From the NCBI GenBank assembly GCA_903930035.1, contig CAIYXG010000034.1, positions 1 to 12,382 of the forward strand: DNA of 12,382 bases, read 5' to 3'. Made by a program: the position numbers and the translations under genes. Shown piece by piece: positions 6,415 to 12,082 of the stretch (positions are counted from its first letter, which is position 1; each line of letters opens with the position of its first letter). The notes beneath the pieces were generated by a model. That model was not told the DNA's origin, did no database searches, and worked only from the letters and a program-made list of their open reading frames with translations. This DNA is from an uncultured Actinomycetes bacterium. GTDB taxonomy: Bacteria; Actinomycetota; Acidimicrobiia; Acidimicrobiales; Microtrichaceae.

Positions 6415-7252
6415 CCCCACGGAGGTCATGGGGGTGCTCAACGCCACCCCTGACTCCTTCTCCGACGGCGGGCTCCACCTGGACGTCGACGCGGCCCGCG
6501 CGCGGGTGCGCCAGATGGTCGCCGAGGGTGCGAACTGGGTCGACGTGGGCGGAGAGTCCACGCGCCCGGGCGCCGCGCCGGTCCCGGTGGACGAGGAGCT
6601 GCGGCGCGTCGTGCCGGTCGTCGAGGCGGTGGCCGAGGACTGCCGCTCGGCCGGGGTCGGGCTCTCCGTCGACACCCGTCGTGAGCAGGTGGCACGAGCC
6701 GCCGTCGCCGTCGGCGCCACCGTGGTGAACGACGTCTCGGCGTCGCTGTGGCCCGTGGCCGCCGACCTGGGTGTCGGCTGGGTGGCCATGCACATGGCGG
6801 GCGACCCGCGGACCATGCAGGACGACCCCCGCTACGACGACGTCGTGGACCAGGTCCGCCACTTCCTCGGCGGGCGCGCGGCACAGGCCCGGGCGGCCGG
6901 GGTGGCGCAGGTCTGGGTGGACCCGGGCATCGGGTTCGGCAAGACCACCCGGCACAACCTCGAGCTGCTCGCACGGCTGGACCTGCTGGTGGGGGACGGC
7001 ACCCCAGTCCTGGTCGGGACGAGCCGCAAGCGCTTCACGGGCGAGCTGCTCGCCCGCTCGGACGCCGGCGAGCTCCGCCCGGTCCCGGAGGGTGCCGCCG
7101 TGGCCACTCCGGGTGAGATCGAGCCGGTTCCGACCACGGATCGCCGTGTCGGTTCGCTCACCACGGCGGTGTGGGCCATGATCCACGGAGCCCGGATCGT
7201 CCGGGTGCACGACGTGCAGGCCACGGTCCGTGCCGCGCGGGCCCTGGCCTGA
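6404..7252 (+). CDS. folP: Dihydropteroate synthase
   Basis: FolP condenses 6-hydroxymethyl-dihydropterin diphosphate with p-aminobenzoate to give 7,8-dihydropteroate and is the sulfonamide target. Starting at GTG 6404, the 282-residue TIM-barrel protein has VMGVLNATPDSFSDGG (8-23), GGESTRPGA (49-57), a VNDVSA pterin-site strand, WVDPGIGFGKT, GTSRKRF with K209, and the terminal RVHDV. The GTG at 6404 gives an N-terminus of the same form as M. tuberculosis FolP1 and overlaps folE by 11 nt. A GTG at 6356 would add 16 residues unlike any FolP. An ATG at 6428 has GGAGG only 2 nt before it, which is too close. An insert of about 20 residues follows the SRKRF loop (EGAAVATPGEIEPVPTT), probably a surface loop. 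The order folE-folP-x-folB-folK matches other actinobacteria. Confidence 0.95.
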   Translation: MVADPTEVMGVLNATPDSFSDGGLHLDVDAARARVRQMVAEGANWVDVGGESTRPGAAPVPVDEELRRVVPVVEAVAEDCRSAGVGLSVDTRREQVARAAVAVGATVVNDVSASLWPVAADLGVGWVAMHMAGDPRTMQDDPRYDDVVDQVRHFLGGRAAQARAAGVAQVWVDPGIGFGKTTRHNLELLARLDLLVGDGTPVLVGTSRKRFTGELLARSDAGELRPVPEGAAVATPGEIEPVPTTDRRVGSLTTAVWAMIHGARIVRVHDVQATVRAARALA

Positions 7253-7266
7253 CGGGTCCCCCGGGC

Positions 7267-7272
7267 AGGAGG
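7267..7272 (+). promoter_or_regulatory. Full-strength Shine-Dalgarno site of the PTP-like gene
   Basis: AGGAGG stands 6 nt before the ATG at 7279. It is the most complete ribosome-binding site seen in the window; most other genes rely on coupling, leaderless starts or shorter GA-rich sites. It fixes the start codon and suggests that the protein is made in quantity. Confidence 0.75.
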
Positions 7273-7278
7273 TAGGAG

Positions 7279-7788
7279 ATGGCGAAGGGCAAGTGGGCGC
7301 AGGGCATCAAGCCACGCCACTTCGTCTGGGTCATCCAGGACCAGCTCGCGATCTGCGAGCGCCCCGGCGGCTTCGGGGCCAACCACCGCAAGGTGCGGCG
7401 GCAGGAAGAGATCATCTGGATCCGTGAACAGGGGTTCGACCTGGTCGTCTCGGTCGCCCCCGGCCCGCTCAACCTCCACAACTACGACGAGCTGGGCGTG
7501 AGCTGGTCGCACTGGCCGTTCCCGCACCACGACCACCTGCCCCGCTTCCTCGACGAGCGCTACACCGAGCTGCGCAACCACCTGGCGGCGGGCCACCGGC
7601 TGATCGTCCACGGCGAGGAGATCAACGAGCGGCTGATCGGCTTCCTGGCCGGCTACCTCGTCTGGACCGACATGGTCCCCGAGCCGCCCCGTGCCATTGC
7701 CGTGGTGGAGCAGATCACCGGGCGCCAGGTCGGCGCGGAGGGCCGCGTCATCGTGGGTGACGCCGTGCGGCTCGCCGAGGCCCGCTGA
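7279..7788 (+). CDS. PTP/dual-specificity phosphatase-like protein lacking the catalytic cysteine (putative pseudophosphatase)
   Basis: This 169-residue protein resembles small bacterial and archaeal dual-specificity phosphatases. The N-terminal pattern (KPRHFVWVIQDQLAICERPGG), the REQGFDLVVSVAPGPL strand-loop, the GVSWSHWPFPHHD stretch where the general-acid loop normally lies, and the C-terminal helix LIGFLAGYLVW all fit that fold. The P-loop, normally HC-X5-R, reads H111-G112-E-E-I-N-E-R118. The nucleophilic Cys is Gly and the loop glycines are replaced by acidic and bulky residues, while H and R keep their spacing. The general-acid Asp also appears displaced (PFPHHD). It should therefore not work as a cysteine phosphatase. 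It may be a pseudoenzyme (binding or regulatory protein) or a fold adapted to other chemistry. It lies between folP and folB, 26 nt before each next start. The fold call is my reading of motifs, not a profile search. Confidence 0.6.
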   Translation: MAKGKWAQGIKPRHFVWVIQDQLAICERPGGFGANHRKVRRQEEIIWIREQGFDLVVSVAPGPLNLHNYDELGVSWSHWPFPHHDHLPRFLDERYTELRNHLAAGHRLIVHGEEINERLIGFLAGYLVWTDMVPEPPRAIAVVEQITGRQVGAEGRVIVGDAVRLAEAR

Positions 7789-7814
7789 CGCCGGCAGGAC
7801 GAGGGAGCACGAGC

Positions 7815-8177
7815 GTGTCGGACGTCATCGAACTCCGTGGGCTGCGGCTGGTCGCCGTGGTCGGCGTGCTCCCCGAGGAACGGGAGCGGGCCCAGCCGCT
7901 CGAGCTCGACCTGGACCTGTCGGTCGACCTCTCGGACGCCGGCATCACCGACGACCTGGCCGACACCGTCGACTACGGGGCCGTCTGCGCCACGGTGGAG
8001 TCGGTCGTGCGGACGGCCCAGCCCCTGCTCCTCGAGGCCCTGGCCGAGCGGGTCGCCGCCGAGGTGCTGAGTCTCGACGGCCGGATCTCCTCCCTCACCG
8101 TCGCCCTGCGCAAGCTGCGGCCGCCCGTGCCCCAGGACCTGGCGTCCTCGGGCGTGCGGGTGACCCGGATCCGGTGA
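7815..8177 (+). CDS. folB: Dihydroneopterin aldolase
   Basis: FolB cleaves 7,8-dihydroneopterin to 6-hydroxymethyl-7,8-dihydropterin and glycolaldehyde. The 120-residue length is typical. The N-terminal IELRGLRLVAVVGVLPEER contains the conserved E22, and ALRKLRPPVP contains the catalytic K100; both fall at the same positions as the active-site pair of the Staphylococcus aureus enzyme. VDYGAV supplies the conserved tyrosine of the pterin pocket. The start is GTG with GAGGGAG 7 nt upstream. Its stop overlaps the folK start (GTGA), so the two consecutive pathway enzymes are translationally coupled. Confidence 0.94.
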   Translation: MSDVIELRGLRLVAVVGVLPEERERAQPLELDLDLSVDLSDAGITDDLADTVDYGAVCATVESVVRTAQPLLLEALAERVAAEVLSLDGRISSLTVALRKLRPPVPQDLASSGVRVTRIR

Positions 8178-8620
8178 GGGTCTTCCTGTCGCTCGGGTCC
8201 AACCTGGGCGACCGCATGGAGCACCTGCGCCAGGGGGTCGAGTCGCTCCCGGGGCTGGTCGCCGTGTCGCCGGTCTACGAGACCGCACCGGTGGGCGGCC
8301 CGGAGCAGGACGCCTTCTTGAACATCGTGGCCGAGCTCGACGTCGACCTGGACCCCTACGAGCTCCTGGGGCTGTGCCACCGGATCGAGTCGGCGGCGCA
8401 GCGGGTGCGCGACGTGCGCTGGGGCCCGCGGACCCTGGACGTCGACATCATCTGGATGGACGGCGTGGAGATGGACACCGAGCGCCTGACCGTCCCCCAC
8501 GCCCGCTGGAAGTCCCGACGGTTCGTCCTGGCCCCCATGCGGGACCTGGCCCCGGACCTGGTGTCGGCCCAGGACGTCGAGCAGGCCGAGGGCACCGTCA
8601 AGGTGGTCGCGGACTGGTGA
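8174..8620 (+). CDS. folK: 6-hydroxymethyl-7,8-dihydropterin pyrophosphokinase (HPPK)
   Basis: FolK transfers diphosphate from ATP to 6-hydroxymethyl-7,8-dihydropterin, making the substrate of FolP. The 148-residue protein has FLSLGSNLGDR at the N-terminus, the ETAPVGGPEQDAFLN substrate segment, and the HPPK signature RWGPRTLDVDIIW starting at R82, with D89 and D91 as the magnesium ligands. VPHARWKSRRFVLAPM follows, as in the family. The GTG start overlaps the folB stop by 4 nt, and no other start fits, because the motif FLSLGSN begins three residues later. Its own stop overlaps the next gene in the same GTGA way. Confidence 0.95.
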   Translation: MRVFLSLGSNLGDRMEHLRQGVESLPGLVAVSPVYETAPVGGPEQDAFLNIVAELDVDLDPYELLGLCHRIESAAQRVRDVRWGPRTLDVDIIWMDGVEMDTERLTVPHARWKSRRFVLAPMRDLAPDLVSAQDVEQAEGTVKVVADW

Positions 8621-9381
8621 GCACCGGGCCGGGCACCCCGACGGGCGTGCCACGGGTGCGGGTCGTCGGGCCCGGCCGGGCCGGCACCTCGCTGGCCGCC
8701 GCACTCACCTCGGTCGGCTGGACGGTCGACGTGTGGGCCCGTGACGAGCCGGTGGCGGCCGCGGCGTCGGGGACCGACCTGCTGCTCCTGTGCGTGCCGG
8801 ACACCGCCGTGGCCCAGGTCGCGTCGGAGGTGCGGCCCGACCCGGGCACCGTCGTGGCCCACGTCGCCGGCGCCCTGGGGCTCGACGTCCTGGCCCCGCA
8901 CCCCCGGCCCGGCGCGCTCCACCCGCTGGTGTCGATGCCGAGCACCGAGGTGGGTGCCCAGCGGCTGGTGGGTGCGTGGTTCGCCACGGCCGGCGACCCG
9001 CTCGTGCAGCAGGTGGTGACGGCCCTCGGGGGCCGGTCCGTGGAGGTGGCGGACGACGACCGCGTCGCCTACCACGCCGCCGCAGCCATCGCCTCCAACC
9101 ACCTGGTGGCGCTGCTCGGCCAGGTGCAGCGGGTGGCGGACCAGGTCGGCGTGCCCCTCGAGGCCTACCTGGACCTGGTGCGCGGCGGCGTGGAGTCGGT
9201 AGCCGTCCTGGGACCCGCCGCCGCCCTCACCGGCCCGGTGGCCCGCGGCGACGTGGACATGGTCCGGCGGCACCTGGCTGCCCTGCCGGCGTCCGAGCGC
9301 GCCGCCTACCGGGCCCTGGCGCTGGAGGCGGCGTCGCTGGTGGGCCGGGAGCAGGAGTTCGCGTTCCTGCGCGCGCCCTAG
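8617..9381 (+). CDS. DUF2520 Rossmann-fold oxidoreductase-like protein
   Basis: This 254-residue protein has an N-terminal NAD(P)-binding Rossmann domain with GPGRAG at residues 18-23, a DLLLLCVPD strand end, and VVAHVAGALGLDVL. A helical C-terminal DUF2520 domain follows, with the GALHPLVSM and AIASNHLVALLGQVQ stretches. It resembles short-subunit dehydrogenases and the general shape of ketopantoate or F420-dependent NADP reductases, but its substrate is not established. The M. tuberculosis homologue Rv3603c lies in the same place, directly before panC, so a role in pantothenate or folate metabolism is possible but unproven. The start GTG overlaps the folK stop (GTGA); only weak alternative starts exist further in. 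The stop TAG lies in the loop of a strong hairpin, marking the end of this operon. Confidence 0.88.
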   Translation: MSTGPGTPTGVPRVRVVGPGRAGTSLAAALTSVGWTVDVWARDEPVAAAASGTDLLLLCVPDTAVAQVASEVRPDPGTVVAHVAGALGLDVLAPHPRPGALHPLVSMPSTEVGAQRLVGAWFATAGDPLVQQVVTALGGRSVEVADDDRVAYHAAAAIASNHLVALLGQVQRVADQVGVPLEAYLDLVRGGVESVAVLGPAAALTGPVARGDVDMVRRHLAALPASERAAYRALALEAASLVGREQEFAFLRAP

Positions 9382-9394
9382 CCACGGGCGCGCG
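9370..9394 (+). terminator. Hairpin terminator of the folate/DUF2520 operon, overlapping the last stop codon
   Basis: CGCGCGCCC (9370-9378) pairs perfectly with GGGCGCGCG (9386-9394) across a 7-nt loop that contains the TAG stop of the DUF2520 gene. There is no T-run, as is common for actinobacterial hairpin terminators. Translation to the stop codon would hold the stem open, so folding should depend on ribosome departure. Confidence 0.45.
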
Positions 9395-9545
9395 GGACCG
9401 ACCTGACTGGGGAGGCAGGGCGGTCCCGGTGGGGAACCGGGTCCCCGGGTGCGCTGGGGGCGACCCGGGAACCCGAGGTTCCCGCACGACCCCGCCGTCG
9501 CCGGCGGAGCGGGCGGGCCCGACTTCCGCCGTGAGGCCGGGCCCG
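9395..9545 (+). other. Hairpin-rich intergenic segment upstream of panC
   Basis: No credible gene is seen here. There are several perfect inverted repeats. GGGACCG/CGGTCCC (arms 9394-9400 and 9421-9427) encloses an inner CCTG/CAGG. CCCGGT/ACCGGG spans 9425-9441. CCCGGGT/ACCCGGG spans 9444-9469. CGGGAACC/GGTTCCCG spans 9466-9484 with a 3-nt loop. CCGCCG/CGGCGG spans 9492-9507. CGGGCCCG pairs with itself across 9514-9545. Two pairs overlap (9425-9427 and 9466-9469) and so exclude each other. This could be a structured RNA or multi-hairpin terminator, or partly a by-product of extreme GC content. I do not recognise a known riboswitch or tRNA. Confidence 0.35.
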
Positions 9546-9558
9546 TGCCACGAGTGTG

Positions 9559-9570
9559 CGCGCCGGCGCG
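9559..9570. repeat. 12-bp perfect palindrome upstream of the panC promoter
   Basis: CGCGCCGGCGCG is a perfect palindrome whose right end is 30 bp before the TAGGCT box. A second, shorter palindrome, CCGATCGG (9572-9579), follows it. Their position next to the likely -35 region would suit a dimeric regulator, but no specific operator consensus is recognised. Confidence 0.25.
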
Positions 9571-9600
9571 TCCGATCGGGAATGGGCAGAAGTTCCTGCG

Positions 9601-9606
9601 TAGGCT
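9601..9606 (+). promoter_or_regulatory. -10 box of the panC-nadB-nadC operon
   Basis: TAGGCT resembles the other TAnnnT boxes of this window. Transcription would begin near 9613-9616, giving a leader of only about 15 nt before the panC ATG at 9630. GGAG at 9618-9621 lies 8 nt before that ATG and can serve as its ribosome-binding site. The -35 region reads GGGAAT, not the usual hexamer. Confidence 0.45.
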
Positions 9607-9615
9607 CTGCGCCCT

Positions 9616-9633
9616 GTGGAGCCCCGACCATGA
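9616..9633 (+). CDS. Possible 5-codon leaderless upstream ORF overlapping the panC start
   Basis: A GTG begins 9 nt after the TAGGCT box, where a leaderless start would fall, and reads V-E-P-R-P before a TGA at 9631-9633. That TGA overlaps the panC ATG (9630-9632) in an ATGA arrangement. If used, ribosomes finishing it could reinitiate at panC. A stretch this short can arise by chance, and the GGAG inside it may simply be the panC ribosome-binding site. Confidence 0.25.
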   Translation: MEPRP

Positions 9634-10496
9634 TCACCGTCACCACGGCGTCGGAACTGCGTGACGTGCTGACCGCCGAGCGGCGGGCCGGCGGCACGGT
9701 CGGGTTCGTCCCCACGATGGGCTACCTGCACCCCGGGCACGCCTCGTTGGTGGCGCGCGCCGCGGCCGAGTGCGACTCGGTCGTCGCCAGCGTGTTCGTC
9801 AACCCGCTGCAGTTCGCTGCGGGCGAGGACCTCGACACCTACCCGCGCGACCCCGAGGGCGACGCCCGCACGCTCGAGGCGGCCGGCGGCGACGTCATGT
9901 TCCTGCCCCACGAGGACGAGATGTACCCGGGCGGCCGCTCAGCCATGCTGACCAGCGTCGCGGTGTCCGGCCTGTCGGCACGGTGGGAGGGTGCGGCACG
10001 GCCCGAGCACTTCGCCGGCGTGTGCACCGTGGTCGCCAAGCTGTTCCACCTGGTGGGGGAGTGCCGGGCGTACTTCGGGGAGAAGGACTGGCAGCAGCTC
10101 GCCGTGGTGGCGCGCATGGTCGAGGACCTCTCGTTCCCCGTGGACGTGGTGGGCTGCCCGGTCGTGCGTGAGCCCGACGGCCTGGCCATGAGCAGCCGCA
10201 ACGTCCGGCTGGCCCCGGCGGAGCGCGCCGCTGCGCCGGTCGTCCACCGGGCACTGCGCGCCGGCGCCGACCTGGTCGCCGACGGCGAGGCCGACGCGGG
10301 TGCCGTGCGCCGGGCCATGGCCGCCGTCGTGGCTGAGGTGCCGGCGGCGACCGTCGACTACCTGGAGCCGGTCGACCCGCGGACGCTGGAGCCGGTGGAC
10401 CGGACCGACCGTCCCGTCCGGCTGATCGCCGCCGTGCAGTTGGGGTCGGTCCGGCTCCTCGACAACGTGGGTGCTGCGCCAGGAGGGACCGCATGA
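9630..10496 (+). CDS. panC: Pantothenate synthetase (pantoate-beta-alanine ligase)
   Basis: PanC joins pantoate and beta-alanine with ATP, through a pantoyl-adenylate, to give pantothenate, the CoA precursor. The 288-residue protein has the HIGH-type motif PTMGYLHPGH (28-37), SVFVNPLQF, RPEHFAGVCTVVAKLF, YFGEKDWQQ (148-156) and the KMSKS-type MSSRN (187-191). The family usually has Tyr where W154 stands, a mild substitution. The start at 9630 has GGAG 8 nt upstream and begins directly with ITVTTASELR, the usual N-terminal region. The C-terminal domain continues to VQLGSVRLLDNV, as expected. nadB starts inside the last codons (ATGA overlap), in place of the panD found after panC in mycobacteria. 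Confidence 0.96.
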   Translation: MITVTTASELRDVLTAERRAGGTVGFVPTMGYLHPGHASLVARAAAECDSVVASVFVNPLQFAAGEDLDTYPRDPEGDARTLEAAGGDVMFLPHEDEMYPGGRSAMLTSVAVSGLSARWEGAARPEHFAGVCTVVAKLFHLVGECRAYFGEKDWQQLAVVARMVEDLSFPVDVVGCPVVREPDGLAMSSRNVRLAPAERAAAPVVHRALRAGADLVADGEADAGAVRRAMAAVVAEVPAATVDYLEPVDPRTLEPVDRTDRPVRLIAAVQLGSVRLLDNVGAAPGGTA

Positions 10497-12082
10497 CCGA
10501 CGAGCCGCTCGACCTGCTGGTCCTGGGGTCCGGCGTGGCAGGGCTGTCCGCCGCCGTGCGGGCCGCCAGCCGCTTCGGCCTGCGCACCGGCGTCCTGACC
10601 AAGTCGCGCCTGGACCAGGCCACCACGCGCTGGGCCCAGGGCGGCGTGGCCGCCGCGCTGGGCGGCAACCCCGAGGAGCTCGACGAGCACCTGGCCGACA
10701 CGCTGGCGGCGGGCGCCGGCCTGTGCGACACGGAGGCCGTGCGCGTGCTGGTGGACGAGGGTCCGCGCCGCGTCGAGGAGCTGATCGCGCTCGGGGCGGA
10801 GTTCGACCGCGACGAGCGCGGCAACCTGGAGCTCGCCCGCGAGGGCGGCCACTCCGTCGCCCGCGTCGTGCACGCCGGCGGCGCCGCCACCGGCGCCGAG
10901 ATCGAGCGCACGCTGGTGGACGCCGTACGGCTCACCGCCGCGTCGTTGCACGAGAACACCTTTGCCCTCGACCTGGTGGTGGAGGACGGACGGTGCGTCG
11001 GCGTGGAGGCGGTGGACGCCGCCGGCCAGACCCACGTCGTCCGGGCCCGGCACGTCCTGCTCGCCACCGGCGGCGCCGGGCAGCTCTTCTCGGTGACCAC
11101 CAACCCGCCCGTCGCCACCGGCGACGGCGTGGCCATGGCGCTGCGCGCCGGGGTGGCCGTGGCCGACCTGGAGTTCTTCCAGTTCCACCCCACCGCCCTC
11201 GCCCTGCCCGGCATCCCCCGGCCGCTCCTGAGCGAGGCGCTCCGCGGCCACGGCGCGCTCCTCCGCGACCAGGACGGCGAGCGCTTCGTCGACGAGCTCC
11301 TGCCCCGCGACGTCGTGTCCCGGGCCATCCACGCCAAGATGCTCGAGCAGGGCACGGACCACGTGTGGCTCGACGCCACCGTGCTCGAGGACTTCGCCGA
11401 GCGGTTCCCCACCATCAACGCCGACCTGGCCCGCGCCGGCCTGGACCCGCGCACCGACCTGCTGCCCGTGGCCCCGGCCGCGCACCACCAGTGCGGCGGC
11501 ATCGTCACCGACCTGGTCGGCGCCACGACGCTGCCCGGGCTGTGGGCCGCGGGGGAGACGGCGTGCAGCGGCGTGCACGGCGCCAACCGGCTGGCGTCCA
11601 ACTCGTTGCTCGAGGGCATGGTGTTCGGCCCCCGCGCCGTCGAGGCCATCGCCGAGGGGATCGGGGGGCCCGAGCCCAGCGGGGTCATGCGGCCGCTCAT
11701 GGGCGTGGCCGACCGGATCGGGGCGCGCCCCACCCGGGAGGTGGTCGACGTCCCGACCGGCGTGACCACCGGGACCGACGCCGCGGCGCTCCGGCTGGAC
11801 CTCCAGCGCACCATGTTCCGGCTCGCCGGCGTCCAGCGGACGGCGGACGGTCTGGCGGAGTGCGCCGACCTGCTGGACCGGGCGATGGCCCGGGCCGGCG
11901 GGGTCTCGTCCCAGGACCCCGCGCTCGCCGAGGTCGCCAACCTGGCGCTGGTCGGCCGGGTCCTGGTGGCGGCCGCGGCCGAGCGCACCGAGAGCCGCGG
12001 CACCCACAGCCGCCTCGACCACCCTGACACCGACCCCGGCATGGCCGTGCGGCTCATGTCGCGTGCCACACTCGCGTCGTGA
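10493..12082 (+). CDS. nadB: L-aspartate oxidase
   Basis: NadB is an FAD enzyme that oxidises L-aspartate to iminoaspartate, the first step of de novo NAD synthesis. The 529-residue protein has the dinucleotide motif GSGVAGLSAA (12-21), the TTRWAQGGVAAAL stretch that lines the FAD site, HSVARVVHAGGAATGAEI, EFFQFHPTAL (227-236), SEALRGHGALL, AAHHQCGGIVTD, HGANRLASNSLLEG (from H362), and the C-terminal ESRGTHSRLDHP (500-511). These separate it from succinate dehydrogenase flavoproteins, the closest relatives. The start ATG overlaps the panC stop (ATGA), and its stop overlaps the nadC start (GTGA). nadA, quinolinate synthase, is not in the window, so the middle enzyme must be encoded elsewhere. 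Confidence 0.96.
   Translation: MTDEPLDLLVLGSGVAGLSAAVRAASRFGLRTGVLTKSRLDQATTRWAQGGVAAALGGNPEELDEHLADTLAAGAGLCDTEAVRVLVDEGPRRVEELIALGAEFDRDERGNLELAREGGHSVARVVHAGGAATGAEIERTLVDAVRLTAASLHENTFALDLVVEDGRCVGVEAVDAAGQTHVVRARHVLLATGGAGQLFSVTTNPPVATGDGVAMALRAGVAVADLEFFQFHPTALALPGIPRPLLSEALRGHGALLRDQDGERFVDELLPRDVVSRAIHAKMLEQGTDHVWLDATVLEDFAERFPTINADLARAGLDPRTDLLPVAPAAHHQCGGIVTDLVGATTLPGLWAAGETACSGVHGANRLASNSLLEGMVFGPRAVEAIAEGIGGPEPSGVMRPLMGVADRIGARPTREVVDVPTGVTTGTDAAALRLDLQRTMFRLAGVQRTADGLAECADLLDRAMARAGGVSSQDPALAEVANLALVGRVLVAAAAERTESRGTHSRLDHPDTDPGMAVRLMSRATLAS

Noticed and set aside
3754..6816. Very long open frames on the minus strand, such as one of about 1020 codons opposite ftsH-folE-folP.
   Set aside because: High-GC coding DNA leaves antisense frames open because stop codons are rare. 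The translations are low-complexity (runs of Gly, Arg, Val, His) with no recognisable domain, while the + strand encodes clear families.
7609..7632. That the missing cysteine of the PTP-like protein is a sequencing error (GGC for TGC).
   Set aside because: A single base could do this, but the rest of the P-loop (EEINE) also departs from the active consensus and the putative general-acid loop is altered, so loss of the classical mechanism is the better reading.
9394..9545. A tRNA or a known riboswitch in the structured spacer.
   Set aside because: No GGTTC-type T-arm, anticodon arm or CCA-end acceptor layout fits, and none of the conserved cores I know (cobalamin, ydaO, fluoride, SAM) is present. 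It is kept only as an unassigned structured region.
9579..9602. SigR-type promoter (GGAAT...GTT) before panC, which would link the first and last operons of the window.
   Set aside because: GGAAT is present, but the spacing to the next candidate is 16 nt where 18 is usual, and it reads GTA, not GTT. The match is too weak to claim.
9449..9664. An ORF of 71 codons in the spacer before panC.
   Set aside because: It runs through the promoter and into panC in another frame, and its composition shows no domain or membrane segment.
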